From Naematelia aurantialba (taxonomy: Eukaryota > Basidiomycota > Tremellomycetes > Tremellales > Naemateliaceae), in NCBI GenBank assembly GCA_021527695.1, contig JAKFAO010000002.1, forward strand, positions 1,054,501 through 1,118,500: a stretch of DNA of 64,000 bases. Reading direction: 5' to 3'. Below, in pieces: positions 12,697 to 22,956 of the stretch. The translations under genes and the position numbers were made by a program. The notes under the pieces were generated by a model. The model was not told the DNA's origin and ran no database searches. It saw only the letters and a list, made by a program, of their open reading frames with translations. Within the stretch, counting starts at the first letter, position 1. Each line of letters opens with the position of its first letter.

Positions 12697-13882
12697 ATGA
12701 CCGACCAATACACCGCCGCGTCCGGCGCCGCTCCGTCGCTCGACGAGAAGCTCTCGGCACTGCGTGGGTTCCTCAAGAAACACCACACCGTGCTCCTCAC
12801 GTCGCGGGCGCCGAGCGGGCACCTGCATGCGCGGTGTATGGCGCCAGCGGAGATTACTGCCGATTGGCGGTTCAGGTTCATCTACGATAGGGATAGTTAC
12901 AAGGACAACGAGATTGACAATGAGTGAGTGCCGCTACTGTTCATTTGCGTCGAGGGGCATCCTTTCAGCCTCTTCTCTCCTCACCTGGTTGTCCTTGTGG
13001 CAGCACTGCACGCATCTATGCAGCAGGTATGGCATGTTGGTGTAGCTGGGACAACACAAGTCCGGTGTGTGGAGTGCGCCGTAGATCGGAGAAGGAGAAG
13101 AAGAGAAGGAAGAGGAGGGGAAGTCAGGGACGAGAAGAGAAGACATGGTCGAGGAGAGAAGAAGGAGAAGAGAAAGAAAAAGAATAGAAGAAGAGAAGAG
13201 AAGAAGAGAACCGCCTCAGCTCCAGCTGACCAGCAGCGACCACGTCAACATCGCCGTCGACGCCATGGAGTCGAATGACGGCTGGGTCTCGATTGCTGGT
13301 AAGGCCAGGTCAGTAGACGTTTTACTCGTACGCTCTGAGCTGACGGTTGGACTTGCTGTCGTATATGGCTTTGCTTCGTTGCTGCTACTTCTCCTTTTCC
13401 TTCCTTCGCTCCGCCGTCCTTCTTTCCTTCCTTCTTCCTTCTTCCTCCTTCCTCCTTCCTTCCTCTTCCTCCCTCCTGCGATCTTCCTTCCGTCCTCTCA
13501 AACCACCATCATTCCGCCTCTGCTATCGAAATGTCTCCCTCACACTTCCTGCCACTGCCCGCTCAGGCGAAACGAGGACAACGACCTCATCAAGAAACTC
13601 TACAACCCCACCCTGAAAGCGTGGTTTGGGGACAAGGGCGACGGCGTGCACACTGGCGGGCCCGAAGACCCCCGCATGGCCATCATCGAGGTCAAGGTCG
13701 ACGAAATCAGGCACTACCACCAGACTCGCACGGCCATTGGGACTGCCGTCGATGTCATTTCCAGTGCCATTGGAGGTGAGACGGCCACGCCTGGAGAGGT
13801 CAGGACCATCACTGGCGCCGAGATCCAGGCGGCTTGGAGCAGGGGCGAGCTCAAGGAGCCAGAGGGGTTCCAGAAGTCGTGA
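12697..13882 (+). CDS. BLI-3-like pyridoxamine 5'-phosphate oxidase-fold (FMN split-barrel) protein
   Basis: Three exons (12697-12923, 13237-13308, 13567-13882) give 204 residues, the usual size of the fungal blue-light-inducible BLI-3 / general-stress-protein-26 family. Exon 1 carries the first barrel strands (LLTSRAPSGHLHARCM, then RFRFIYDRDSYKDNE). Exon 2 carries DHVNIAVDAMESNDGWVSIAG. Exon 3 carries the family hallmark LYNPTLKAWFGDKGDGVHTG followed by MAIIEVKVDEI. The fold binds flavin (FMN); the reaction in fungi is not established. The introns are 313 and 258 nt, four to five times the local norm; intron 1 is purine-rich and intron 2 pyrimidine-rich. Exon 2 is exactly 72 nt and phase-symmetric, so skipping it would keep frame. 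An in-frame ATG at 12448 would add 83 residues with no Asp or Glu. The ATG at 12697 fits the family's usual N-terminus. Confidence 0.88.
13083..13212 (+). repeat. Purine-rich tract in intron 1 of the BLI-3-like gene
   Basis: Nearly pure A/G sequence made of GAAGAA/GGAGAAG units, about 130 bases, ending about 25 bases before exon 2. Confidence 0.85.
13378..13500 (+). repeat. Pyrimidine-rich tract in intron 2 of the BLI-3-like gene
   Basis: CTTCCTTCC/TTCTTCC units, about 120 bases with few purines. It is roughly complementary to the purine tract of intron 1; for example ggaagagga near 13109 pairs with tcctcttcc near 13461. Confidence 0.85.
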
Positions 13883-14121
13883 TGACACCCACATGGCGGT
13901 GGATTGCGGCGTCTAGACGACTTGTTGAGGACGCCGGAATGCGGATGGGTTGCGGAGACGAAAAGGCAGAGATGTATGACAAAAGCCATAGCATGACGAT
14001 GCGACATACGTGATACGGGCGTATCCCCAACATGCTGGGTGAAGAAGATAAAGCTACAACAGACAAGATCTTCTGGCACAGCATCAAGAAAAGCAACATG
14101 GCACGGTGTGGCATGGGCACG

Positions 14122-17100
14122 TTATGGCCGTCGGAGGTGTGGTGGACTGTCAGATCAGCCACACGGCTCCAGGCTTGTCACGCGGTGAATGGGAAGAGGG
14201 GCATGCGCGGGTAGGCCGTACTCACCGCCACCTGAGTCCCAAGACATCAAAGATCTCCTGCTCGGTCCGACTGGCGATGATCTCTCCTGCGGGTATGAGC
14301 GAGAGAGCCCTGGAGGCGAGTGGCGGTGGTGGTTGTGTGTGTGTTGGGGGGTGGGAGGGGGGGGGGGGGCAGTGGCGGTGGTGGCGATGGCGAGGAGATG
14401 GCAGACTCACCGTCTGTCATCTTCAAGCCTTCTTTACCTCTAGTAACGCCGACCGAGAGGCCGCGCTGGTTGAGCGAGTACCCTTGTTTCCGGGCGTACA
14501 GCCGAAGCGATCGATTAAACTGATGGCATGCGCAGGTCAGCGCTCAGCGCTCAGCCGGTGTCGCCTGCAGAATACAGCGTAGTGTGCAAGTTCAGGACGC
14601 ACGATCTCGTTACCTGTGTCAAAGTGCGTCAGCACGTCCCTTGCCGTTTCTCTTCCTGACCATCCTCCACCTTCTCCCTTCCCACTTCAAGCTTGCCCGC
14701 TCGTCGACCACTCACCGGTGAAATAGATCAAAGCCGCGCCCCATTGATGAAATGGTATACACAAGATATCTGCCTTGCATCAGCTTCCGCTCACTCCCAC
14801 CTGGCACCGGCACCTGTAGAGTACCACCACTGTCCCGTACATGTACGTGGTGGGCTGGCGAGCAGGAGAGCACACAACGTACCGATACGCCGATATTTCC
14901 CCCCTGGGACTTTTCCGACTCCCATCCATTTCGCCTCCAACGCCTTCCAATCGCCCGGCACGCTGAGCTACAACCACGCTCAGTCCTGCCATGCCCATTG
15001 TCGTCGTGCTCGTAGACTCACATCATGTGTAATGACGCCCCCCGCCTTCAACGCAGCGACAAGGCTGCCCAGTATTCCCCTATGCGTGAGCCCGTCCTGC
15101 GTATCGCGCGTCATGAGGATATCGACGTCGCCTGAATCTTCTTGTCCCCGTCGGTAACTCCCCATAATCTCCACCCAGACCTTGGGATCCAGCCGCCGCG
15201 CTTCGAACGCGATGAGCTCAAACAGCGCTTTGCACTCTTCCCGCGGAATCCGGGAATTCAGGTCGTCGTATAGCTCCACTCCAATCTACATGCCAAAGCA
15301 CTCAGCTCGGAAACACGGCACGAGGACACGGTGGCGGCCGGTTGTGCGGGACGAGCGACACTGGGCGAGACAGGGTGTAGAGGTAACAGATAATGGGAGA
15401 AGAGGGAGATACTTTTTGTCCTGGTGTTAAACCGAAATCTTTCTCTTTGAGATCTTGGATCGACCTAGCGCCCTGCGCATACAGCCGGTTGGCGAGTACC
15501 CTCCCTGCACGGATCAGTTTGCACACTCCGAAATCGGTGACGTACCAACACCATACACATCTTTCAAGGTGGCGACGATACGCGCCTGTTCCGTGTCCTC
15601 ATAATACGCTCTTCCAGGTTCTCCAGATATGAACTCGTCTATCTACCGAGTCGTCAGCATATGCAGAGGCTGCGCAATCGCGGAGAGTCAGTTGCATGAA
15701 AACTCACACGATCAGCAATCGACTGTCCAACGCCTTTGATCTTCTTGGCATCTTTGCCGCTGGTAATCTTCCATGGTGTACCTGCGTCGTCTCCTCTTCA
15801 GCGCTCGACACCATCTGTCGGTGTTTGCAGCACTCACGGCACATCACGCTCGCCGCTGAGACACATTTATCAGCTAGTCTTGACAGGACACGACGAATCA
15901 TGAGCCATAGCTATGGGAACTAACCTTGCTGGTATTGTCTGATGGCAAATTGATTCTTCCCCTGAACTCCGAGATACATATCGTGCAACTCCTCGAACTT
16001 CTTGGCAAGCCATTCGTTTGGACCTGCATTGGTAGACTGGTGTGTACCATCGTGGTCCTGTCCACATTTAAAGCCATCGCCACGAGTGTCAGGATTATCA
16101 GACTGCCATCCGGTGTAAGCCCGTTCGCCCAGCAACAAAGCGAGCTACTCGTACCTCCCGCACAGGTGAAGTGTCCTCGCCTTCAAGCTGCAGTAGTCAG
16201 CATAAGCACATAAACAATGGTTTCTAGATCTGACCTCGTCTTCGCGGATCGTTCCATTCTTCAGCCCGCTCAGTATTTCGTCCAATGCATCCTGATCGGC
16301 CCCTTTGCCCGCCTGCCAACCCGGCCCTCGTGGCAGCGTATGCACCGTGTTGACGGTAGGAACCACGTTGCCCGCCTTGACGCTGTCTCCGTTGCTCTTC
16401 CAGGGATTGATGAACGGCCGCTCCGATCGCGTAGTGGCGAAAACGTCTGGGCGCGGGATAGGGGGAATGCCAGAGGGAGGTACACGGGGCCGTTTGACGG
16501 GGGATTCAGTATCAGAGTCTGAGGCCGTCGGTTCTCGTTTCCTACGCGGCTATAAGTTCGGATCTCACCTTGATGGCATGATCTTGGGATGAACTCACTT
16601 TGAAATTGAAGCGGTCCCGCGGGAGAGGAGAGAGGTTATATCGGCTAGTCTACGAGTGGCGGGCACGGCGCCTGCTGAAATTGTCCTGGTAAAGGCTTTG
16701 GGGAAGCTCAAGAACTGCCTCGTATCCAGTAACCGCCCCTACAGTCTAAATGAGCAGGCTAGTCTCTCGGAGCCTGGAGCGGACATACCGCGAGTTTACA
16801 CTGAACGATCCAATCCCATCGAACGCAGACAGTGCCCTCTGGTAGTTCAAGGAGACTCTTCAGGCCCAACTCTCTAGCTAGGGCAACCTGCGACCGCCCG
16901 TCATGTACGATATGCGTGATAGTCGTGTCTGGCTGAAGGACGACCTGGCCTCCAAGCCTGGATATCTATTAATGGCGTTAACTGCATAGACTCGCAGCTG
17001 AGCAGAAAGGGAGATTTGAACGCACAATGTCCCAACGCTGTTTATGCTTGCCCACCTGTCCCAGTTCTGGCGGGATGCAGAACCTCAGCCCCTCAAGCAC

Positions 17101-17853
17101 TCTGCCGCCAAGGCCCGCTATCAACATCGAGTCTGACTGGGCCTTGGCCTTCCCCTTTCCCTTTACGTAGCCGTTGGCGTTACTGCCGCCTACTGCCGTG
17201 TCTTTGGACAGACCTTTACTGAACAGCTCGAAATGCTTTGTGAGGGTCTGGAAGTCTTTCTTCCCCTTGAGCTTCTTGAACGCCTCGGTGCCGAGCGGAA
17301 TCGGAGTAGCAGGATCGTCACGGCGCCCTCTTCCTTCTCCAATCTGCAACAGTTGGCGGGAAGAAGCGGGCGTATCGACCGGCGAGGCGATATTTTCCGG
17401 CGTACCAAGTACCGTAGCAGGTCTAGAGGTACCTGCATGGGAGATCACCGCTGCAGGAGCCTCGTTGGACGGAGTATCGATTGGTGGAAACGACAAAGTG
17501 TCCCGCAGCACTTTTGGAGTCGAGTGGAACTGGATATGCGAGGCATGAAAGGACGGCAATGGCTGACGAGAGGGTGCCCCGAGGACTGCTGGTTCAAGCT
17601 CAAGCGGGTCCGGAATCTCCGGGATTGGCGACAAGACATGTTCACCCTCCTGGGGAGCACCATTATCACGAGTATCACGAGATGAACGGCCCAGTATTTC
17701 TGCCACTTGCGCCCGTACAGCACGGTCATACGTCTCCGCCTCGTCGTCCGTTTCGTCCAACGCACCCAATCTGTCGAGCTCATCGAGCTCCGACCAGAGG
17801 CCCACTTGATGCGCCGGTAGCTGCAGGGCTGCCAGCATAGTTCCCGTTGCCAT
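14122..17853 (-). CDS. POL4: DNA polymerase family X, Pol4/Pol lambda type
   Basis: Gap-filling polymerase of base excision repair and non-homologous end joining. From the start at 17853 the protein has a Ser/Pro linker, a BRCT domain (GRVLEGLRFCIPPE near 17080, then GGQVVLQPDTTITHIVHDG near 16950), helix-hairpin-helix exons of the 8-kDa/fingers region (near 15450-15950), and the palm with GSYRRGQEDSGDVDILM (catalytic Asp pair at about 15120-15130). The third catalytic Asp follows KYRRI and is split by an intron near 14880. Next come the family motif AALIYFTG and the thumb, with FNRSLRLYARKQGYSLNQRG. A TGA at 14222-14224 ends one frame after LGLRWR. A perfect donor (ggcg then GTGAGT) overlaps it, and splicing to 14146 gives a tail ending PPHLRRP, close to the usual Pol X terminus, so I end the gene at 14122. 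An in-frame ATG at 17976 would add 41 residues. Confidence 0.88.
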
Positions 17854-18091
17854 AACGGCGACGTTGGTCGCTATGACACCCGCATGTTGCCTTGCTCGCG
17901 AGGATGAGATGTGACTATACACACGATTGTCTATTGATCTGCGCTGCAGAAAGCTGAGCGGATCATACAACAACAAAAACCACGCGACTTACACGTGAGT
18001 TTCACGTGTTTCGGCTTCGCGCTCGGACGCGCCTTTTGGTCGCAATAATGACTCGTCGGACTGGACAGTACTCTCCCAACAAGGACACGCA

Positions 18092-20837
18092 ATGGCGGAC
18101 AGAAGGAGAGCCGAGATCGAGGAGAAGAAGGCGAAGCTTGCAGAGCTACGGAGGGCGAGGGACGAACGCCGGGTGCAGCTCGCGCAAGCTGAGCAGCGAG
18201 GATCAGCTCCCGAGGTGCGCTATATCGTTGAACCTCAACGCCGTATTGCGGTGGCTGATGGCGATGTGTTCGCAATGCCCAGCCGCTGACAAGCCATCGA
18301 CGGGATATCAATGAGCTGGTGGACTCGCTAGTGGGGCCCTCGACGTCCAGCACACGACCGGCCAGTCCACACGTTCCTCCCAGCGGCTCTTCGCGGATTC
18401 CTACTCCGTCTGCTGGGTTGGCAGGTAGTACTACAGGGAGGGTGACACCGTCCGGAAGTGTCCCGGGAACTCCTGGAGGCAGAACGAGCCGCTTGAGCGA
18501 TGGGCCGGCTGGCGTGTCGGGAAATTTGGGCATGTCAAGCGTTGGTGTAGGCGGAGATAGGTGAGTCGAGCTGCGCCTCCATGGTACATCAAAGGCACTG
18601 GATGGACTGACCACTCGAGCAGAGATAGTCCCGGCTCGTCATTCCAGGCAGTAGACTATGTGGACCACTCGGCGGAGCTGTACGAGCTGCCATCAAACGT
18701 GAGCAAGCTCGATTAACAGGCAGTGTCGAGGCTGATGGCTGCTAGGTTGTGAAGCCCGTGACATACTCAAAGGCAGTACAGACCACCTCAATAGCAATAT
18801 CGACATCGGATGTCGAGGATGACTCGGACGACGAACGGGATAGGAAGCGAGCTACGGACGACGGGAGCGGGAGAGAAACGGAAGAAGAGATGCGGAAACG
18901 CATCTTGGCGGAGCTGGAGGAGGAACGTAAAGCCCTCGAGAGGGAGTTGAGGGAGATGAAGGACAAGGAAGCGAAGATAGCTGGTGTGTCCTTGTCTATG
19001 CCTCCCAGAGATGGCTTGTGCAATCGAGTGCTGATGCAGATGCACGGCAGAGCTGTCTAACGAGGAGAGGCAAGCGATCTATGCGGCTCCCGACTTTTCG
19101 GCGTTCATTGAAGAGTCTACGAAAATCGTACAACGAGCATTGAGCGACGGATACGACTACATCAAAGACTACACTATCGGCATCGACGGGGCCTTGTGAG
19201 TCTAAAGTCTGGGGGCAAGCTTGTTGACCAAGTGCTCATTCTCGTAGCGACGAGGCAGAGGGGCAGAACGTCAAGCTCCATTGCACTTTTCAGGACGAGC
19301 GGTGGACAAGAGGGCGCTCCGTCACCGACCTGGATTGGTCACCCAAGGTCCGCTCCAGTTGAGCGGCAGGTCATGCAGCTGACAGCAACAGTTCCCAGAG
19401 CTTTGCGTGGCGTCTTACAACAAGAACCCTTCGGCGCCCAACGATCCGGACGGTATTGTTGCTGTCTGGAACCTGCATCTGCTTGAACGACCGGAGTTCG
19501 TCTTCCATTCCCCTGTGAGTTGACAGCCCCACCAATCTATCAGGCCAGCTGACCTTCTCAGTCCGATGTTCTCTCTGTCACTTTCTCGCCATACCACCCT
19601 ACGCTGATATTTGGCGGCTCTTACTCTGGTCAAGTGCTGTTATGGGACACTCGGGCCAAGCACCTGCCGGTCCTGAAGACACCACTCTCGGCATCCGGTC
19701 ACACTTATCCCATCTACGCGATGAAGATGATCGGAACGCAAAATGCCAACAATCTCATCTCGTCCTCGACCGATGGCCTCGTGTGCTCATGGCTCGCCGA
19801 TATGCTCGCTCAGCCCCAGGTCAGCCTCGTCTTCGTCATCGCCATCAACGCCGTGCGCGGATGAGAGCTGACAGTGTGCAGGAAGCTCTGCCACTGACGG
19901 TGCCAAGCCACAACAAGACCGACGAGGTATCCATCACGTCTCTGGACTTTCCTCACTCGGACACGTCGACGTTCTGCATCGGTACGGAAGAGGGCTCGAT
20001 CTACTCTGCGAACCGATTCGATCGTGCAGCCGCCAAGGCGGGCCTAAACGCGGCTCCAGAGAACATCTACCGCGGCCACGCAGGCCCAGTGACGGGACTG
20101 CACTTTCACCCAGGGACCGGCGGGATCGACTTTAGCGACCTGTTCCTCAGCAGCTCGGTGGACTGGACGGTCAAGCTATGGCGAGGGCGCAAGGACGATA
20201 AAAAGGGGAGTGTGGCTGGTGCCGGAGGCAAGGAGGGCATCGCGCCGGTCAAGAGCTTCGAAGCGAGCGAGGACTACGTCTTCGACGTGCAGTGGCATCC
20301 TGGTCATCCGGCGGTATTCGGCTGTGTCGACGGCACTGGAAAACTCGATCTGTGGAACTTGAACCAGGACGTAGAGGTGAGCGTGGCGTTGGTATCGTAG
20401 CAGGCGCTGTGGAGTAGAGTGACGCGGTGGCGGTACCACGTGTAGTGAAGCGGGAGAGCCTCGTGTAGTTTGAAGCGGGAGCGCCTCGTGTCGAGTGAAG
20501 CGGGAGCGCCTCGTGTAGTTTGAAGTGGCAGCGGTGGCGGCAGTGACTGACACATCACCAGGTCCCAATCGTGTCTACCCAAGTGTCGCCGCGGGCGTTG
20601 AACAAATTAGCATTCGACAAGGCACCGCAGACTCGCAAGGTCGCTACGGGGGGAGCGGATGGCAAGGTATACGTGTACGACATGTCGGAGAAGCTGGTCA
20701 GTCCGCGGGAGAACGAGTGGGTGGACATGCAGAAGACGGTGCAGGGGTTAGTGGCTGCCGGTGCGACCGGAGGGGGTGGCGGTGGCGGTGGCGGGGGCGG
20801 GGCGGTTGATCTCAGCACAGAGCGGCGGAGGGTCTGA
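18092..20837 (+). CDS. Cytoplasmic dynein intermediate chain
   Basis: WD-repeat subunit of cytoplasmic dynein 1 that binds dynactin p150 and the light chains and helps assemble the motor. The N-terminus is the classic charged coiled coil (RAEIEEKKAKLAELRRARD), followed by a Ser/Thr-rich linker, a second acidic coiled stretch near 18810-18980, and ELSNEERQAIYAAPDFSAF leading into the WD40 propeller. Propeller landmarks are DLDWSPK (19327), FSPYHPTLIFGGSYSGQVLLWD (near 19586-19650), HTYPIYAMKM, SSSTDGLVCSW, GTEEGSIYSA (19981), HAGPVTGLHFHP (20077), SSSVDWTVKLW (20151), VQWHPGHPAVFG, and after the last intron KVATGGADGKVYVYD. About ten exons. The tail is a poly-Gly run then STERRRV. The last intron (20376-20561) holds a 25-nt tandem repeat. 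The gene is divergent from the polymerase, with 238 bases between starts. Confidence 0.93.
20446..20533 (+). repeat. 25-nt tandem repeat in the last intron of dynein IC
   Basis: Copies start at 20446, 20471, 20496 and 20521 (tgaagcgggagcgcctcgtg plus five bases). Three are full and the fourth is partial, each differing by one to four bases. Confidence 0.85.
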
Positions 20838-21315
20838 CCCTGCGACACCCTACGGCACCCTACGGCCGCTAGATGACCCGGTAGAGCGTGCAGGCGGGGA
20901 GGGAGTAGAGCTTGTGTAGCGGGGAGGTAGTAGAGCTTGGGTAGCGGGGAGGGAGTAGAGCTTGTCGGAACGACGGGCAGGTAGATCCTCATCAGGCTAG
21001 AAGGGAGAAGGGACACGCACGACGCACGGCACCACGACGAACAAGCATGCCATGACATGATGGTTTGGTCACTCTACATCTATCCTATTGGAACAGAGCG
21101 CACTGCGCCCCACTGCGCGTACACTGACAGGACGCGCAACCACCTAACGTGACGCGACGTGACCCGGCCAGACTTGACAGGACCTAATACCCAACCACTT
21201 ATATGATGTGACCCGACCTGACAGGACCTGACGTGAGACAGGCCGCCCAACCACTTGATATGATGTGACATGCCCCGCTCCCGCCCTAGGTGAAAAGACC
21301 CAACATGACGGCACG
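20838..21315. other. Convergent 3' region between dynein IC and ATG27, with short repeats
   Basis: No gene. Three 25-nt copies of a gtagcggggagggagtagag-type unit lie at 20891-20964. A second pair of longer direct repeats, with core cccaaccactt followed by atatgatgtgac, lies at 21190-21211 and 21245-21268 among tgac/gacctgac words. Both transcripts should terminate here. Confidence 0.6.
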
Positions 21316-22749
21316 TCAACCCAGCGAGCTATACCCGCCTCGTCCCCCGCCACCACGCAGCCCGCTGAACATGTGCGCTAGGAGATCTTGAACGAGCACG
21401 GGCACTTCGCGCCAAAAGTCGCGGTGGGGAATCAGGTCCCACCCCTTTGCCGAGTACTGCTGGTGGTTGTAGAAGATGCCTGATCTGTCAGCGCTTAAAA
21501 ACGAGATGCCTGGAAGCGAGTCATAGGAGGCCAGGAACAGCACAATGCAAGGTCGTTGACGGGACTGCGTGGTTTGACAAGGGACGGGCGACTGGCGACT
21601 GGCGACTGGCGACTGGCGACTGGCGACTGGAACTGAGACTGGCGATGCGACTGCGACTGCGACTCGACACTAGACTCACCAATAGCGAAATACAGCACAA
21701 GCCCCACCACGAACAACCAAAACACCGTCTTTAAGAATCCAAAGAAGCCCATCCCGCCCTTCCCCGAAGAACCACTGGAGCCGTCTCCTCCGCCTGGAGT
21801 CGAGCCGGAGAGAGGACAGGCGTCGGGGGTGGCCCAGTCCAAGTTGACGAGGCCGGCAGAGTAGGAGATGAGTGTGGGTTCGGGGTCAGAGGCGGAGGGG
21901 TCGCAGCGCAGTGTGAGGTTGAGGTGGTGTCGCACTCTGCGGGACGTCAGTGATGTTGGATGTTGTGGTGCACGAGGCTGGGAGGCTGTGGGATAGCGGA
22001 AAGCAAAGGAGAAGGAGAACAAAGAGGACGGGAATGCAGACTGCTAGATTGGACTCTTAGATTGGAAGGAGAGAAGGCCGGAAGAGGAGTAAGATTGGAG
22101 GAGCGCGTCACCCGGACCGCACGACAAGACGACTGACCCCGCATAGTCATCGCCCTGCACGTATATCTTCAGCCCATCCTGCCCGTTCTTCCCCAGCGGC
22201 GCCGTCAAGATCGTATCGTCCGGCACATCCACCATCCATATAGGAATCACAGCGGTCACTCGTTCCGGATCTGACGCTGTGGGTTTGTTGTTGAGCAGCT
22301 TGAGGCACACTCGAGTCCTCTCTGGGCACTGTACCACTCGACGTCAGTGGATACTCGCTTTGTGGCAGAGGAGAAAGAAAGGATGATCATGGGCAGTAAG
22401 AGTGAGACCTCAAGGCGAGGAAGTGGACAGAGGGGGAAGGGGAAGGAAGACATGGAAGGGAAGGGAAGGGAAGGGAAAGGGGAGCGCTGTGTCGACGCAC
22501 TTGATCTTCATCTGCGACACCGTCCTCTCGAGCGATGCCCGACTCGGAGCACAGGTCCAGGCTGATTCTCGCTTCAGACGTCGTGGGTGGTGTCGAGGAT
22601 GATTTGGAAGCCGACCGCAGCCCGGACAGAGGGGCGAGGTCGTAGGCGATATTAGAGGCAGAGAGCCCGCACGACCATGGGTACACGGACGGAACGCTCG
22701 ACAGCGCCAACGCTACGAGTGGGAGCGACGGCCGTACACGTATACGCAT
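21316..22749 (-). CDS. ATG27: Atg27-type type I membrane receptor
   Basis: Single-pass membrane protein with a lumenal mannose-6-phosphate-receptor-like domain. Yeast Atg27 cycles between Golgi, endosome and vacuole and helps Atg9 traffic in autophagy. The ATG at 22749 opens a signal peptide (LPLVALALSSVPSVYPWSC). The lumenal domain has the family features DLAPLSGLRSA, TPPTT, a CSESG cysteine, CPERTRVCLKLLNNKP after intron 1, and VRHHLNLTLRCDPSA. One membrane span (FFGFLKTVFWLFVVGLVLYF) ends just before an intron near 21680. The cytosolic exon reads GIFYNHQQYSAKGWDLIPH, continues RDFWREVP, and ends GGYSSLG. YSSL is a YxxPhi sorting motif, as in yeast Atg27 (YSAV). The intron after the span holds a 7-nt tandem repeat. 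The gene shares a 207-base promoter region with cyclin H. Confidence 0.85.
21588..21632 (+). repeat. Heptanucleotide tandem repeat in an ATG27 intron
   Basis: At least five copies of actggcg in a row, with degenerate continuation (actgcg units) to about 21665. Confidence 0.85.
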
Positions 22750-22956
22750 GCTGGTGTGCTCGTGTGCAGCTTGGTGCGATGATATCTAGCGCCAGAGATG
22801 ACAACGTCAAGATGGTATGCTGCGTGGTGGATCAGGTGGTCGCTATCGAAGTGGCGGTCGTCGCCGCTCGCTCCGGGATTGTTGTCTCTGGGTTTTAGTA
22901 CAAACACTCTGCATGCTGCGATTGACCACACCGCACCCACAACCGCCGCCCACAGC

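Noticed and set aside
21588..21665. Attachment-site or mobile-element terminus
   Set aside because: It is a simple heptamer repeat within an ATG27 intron.
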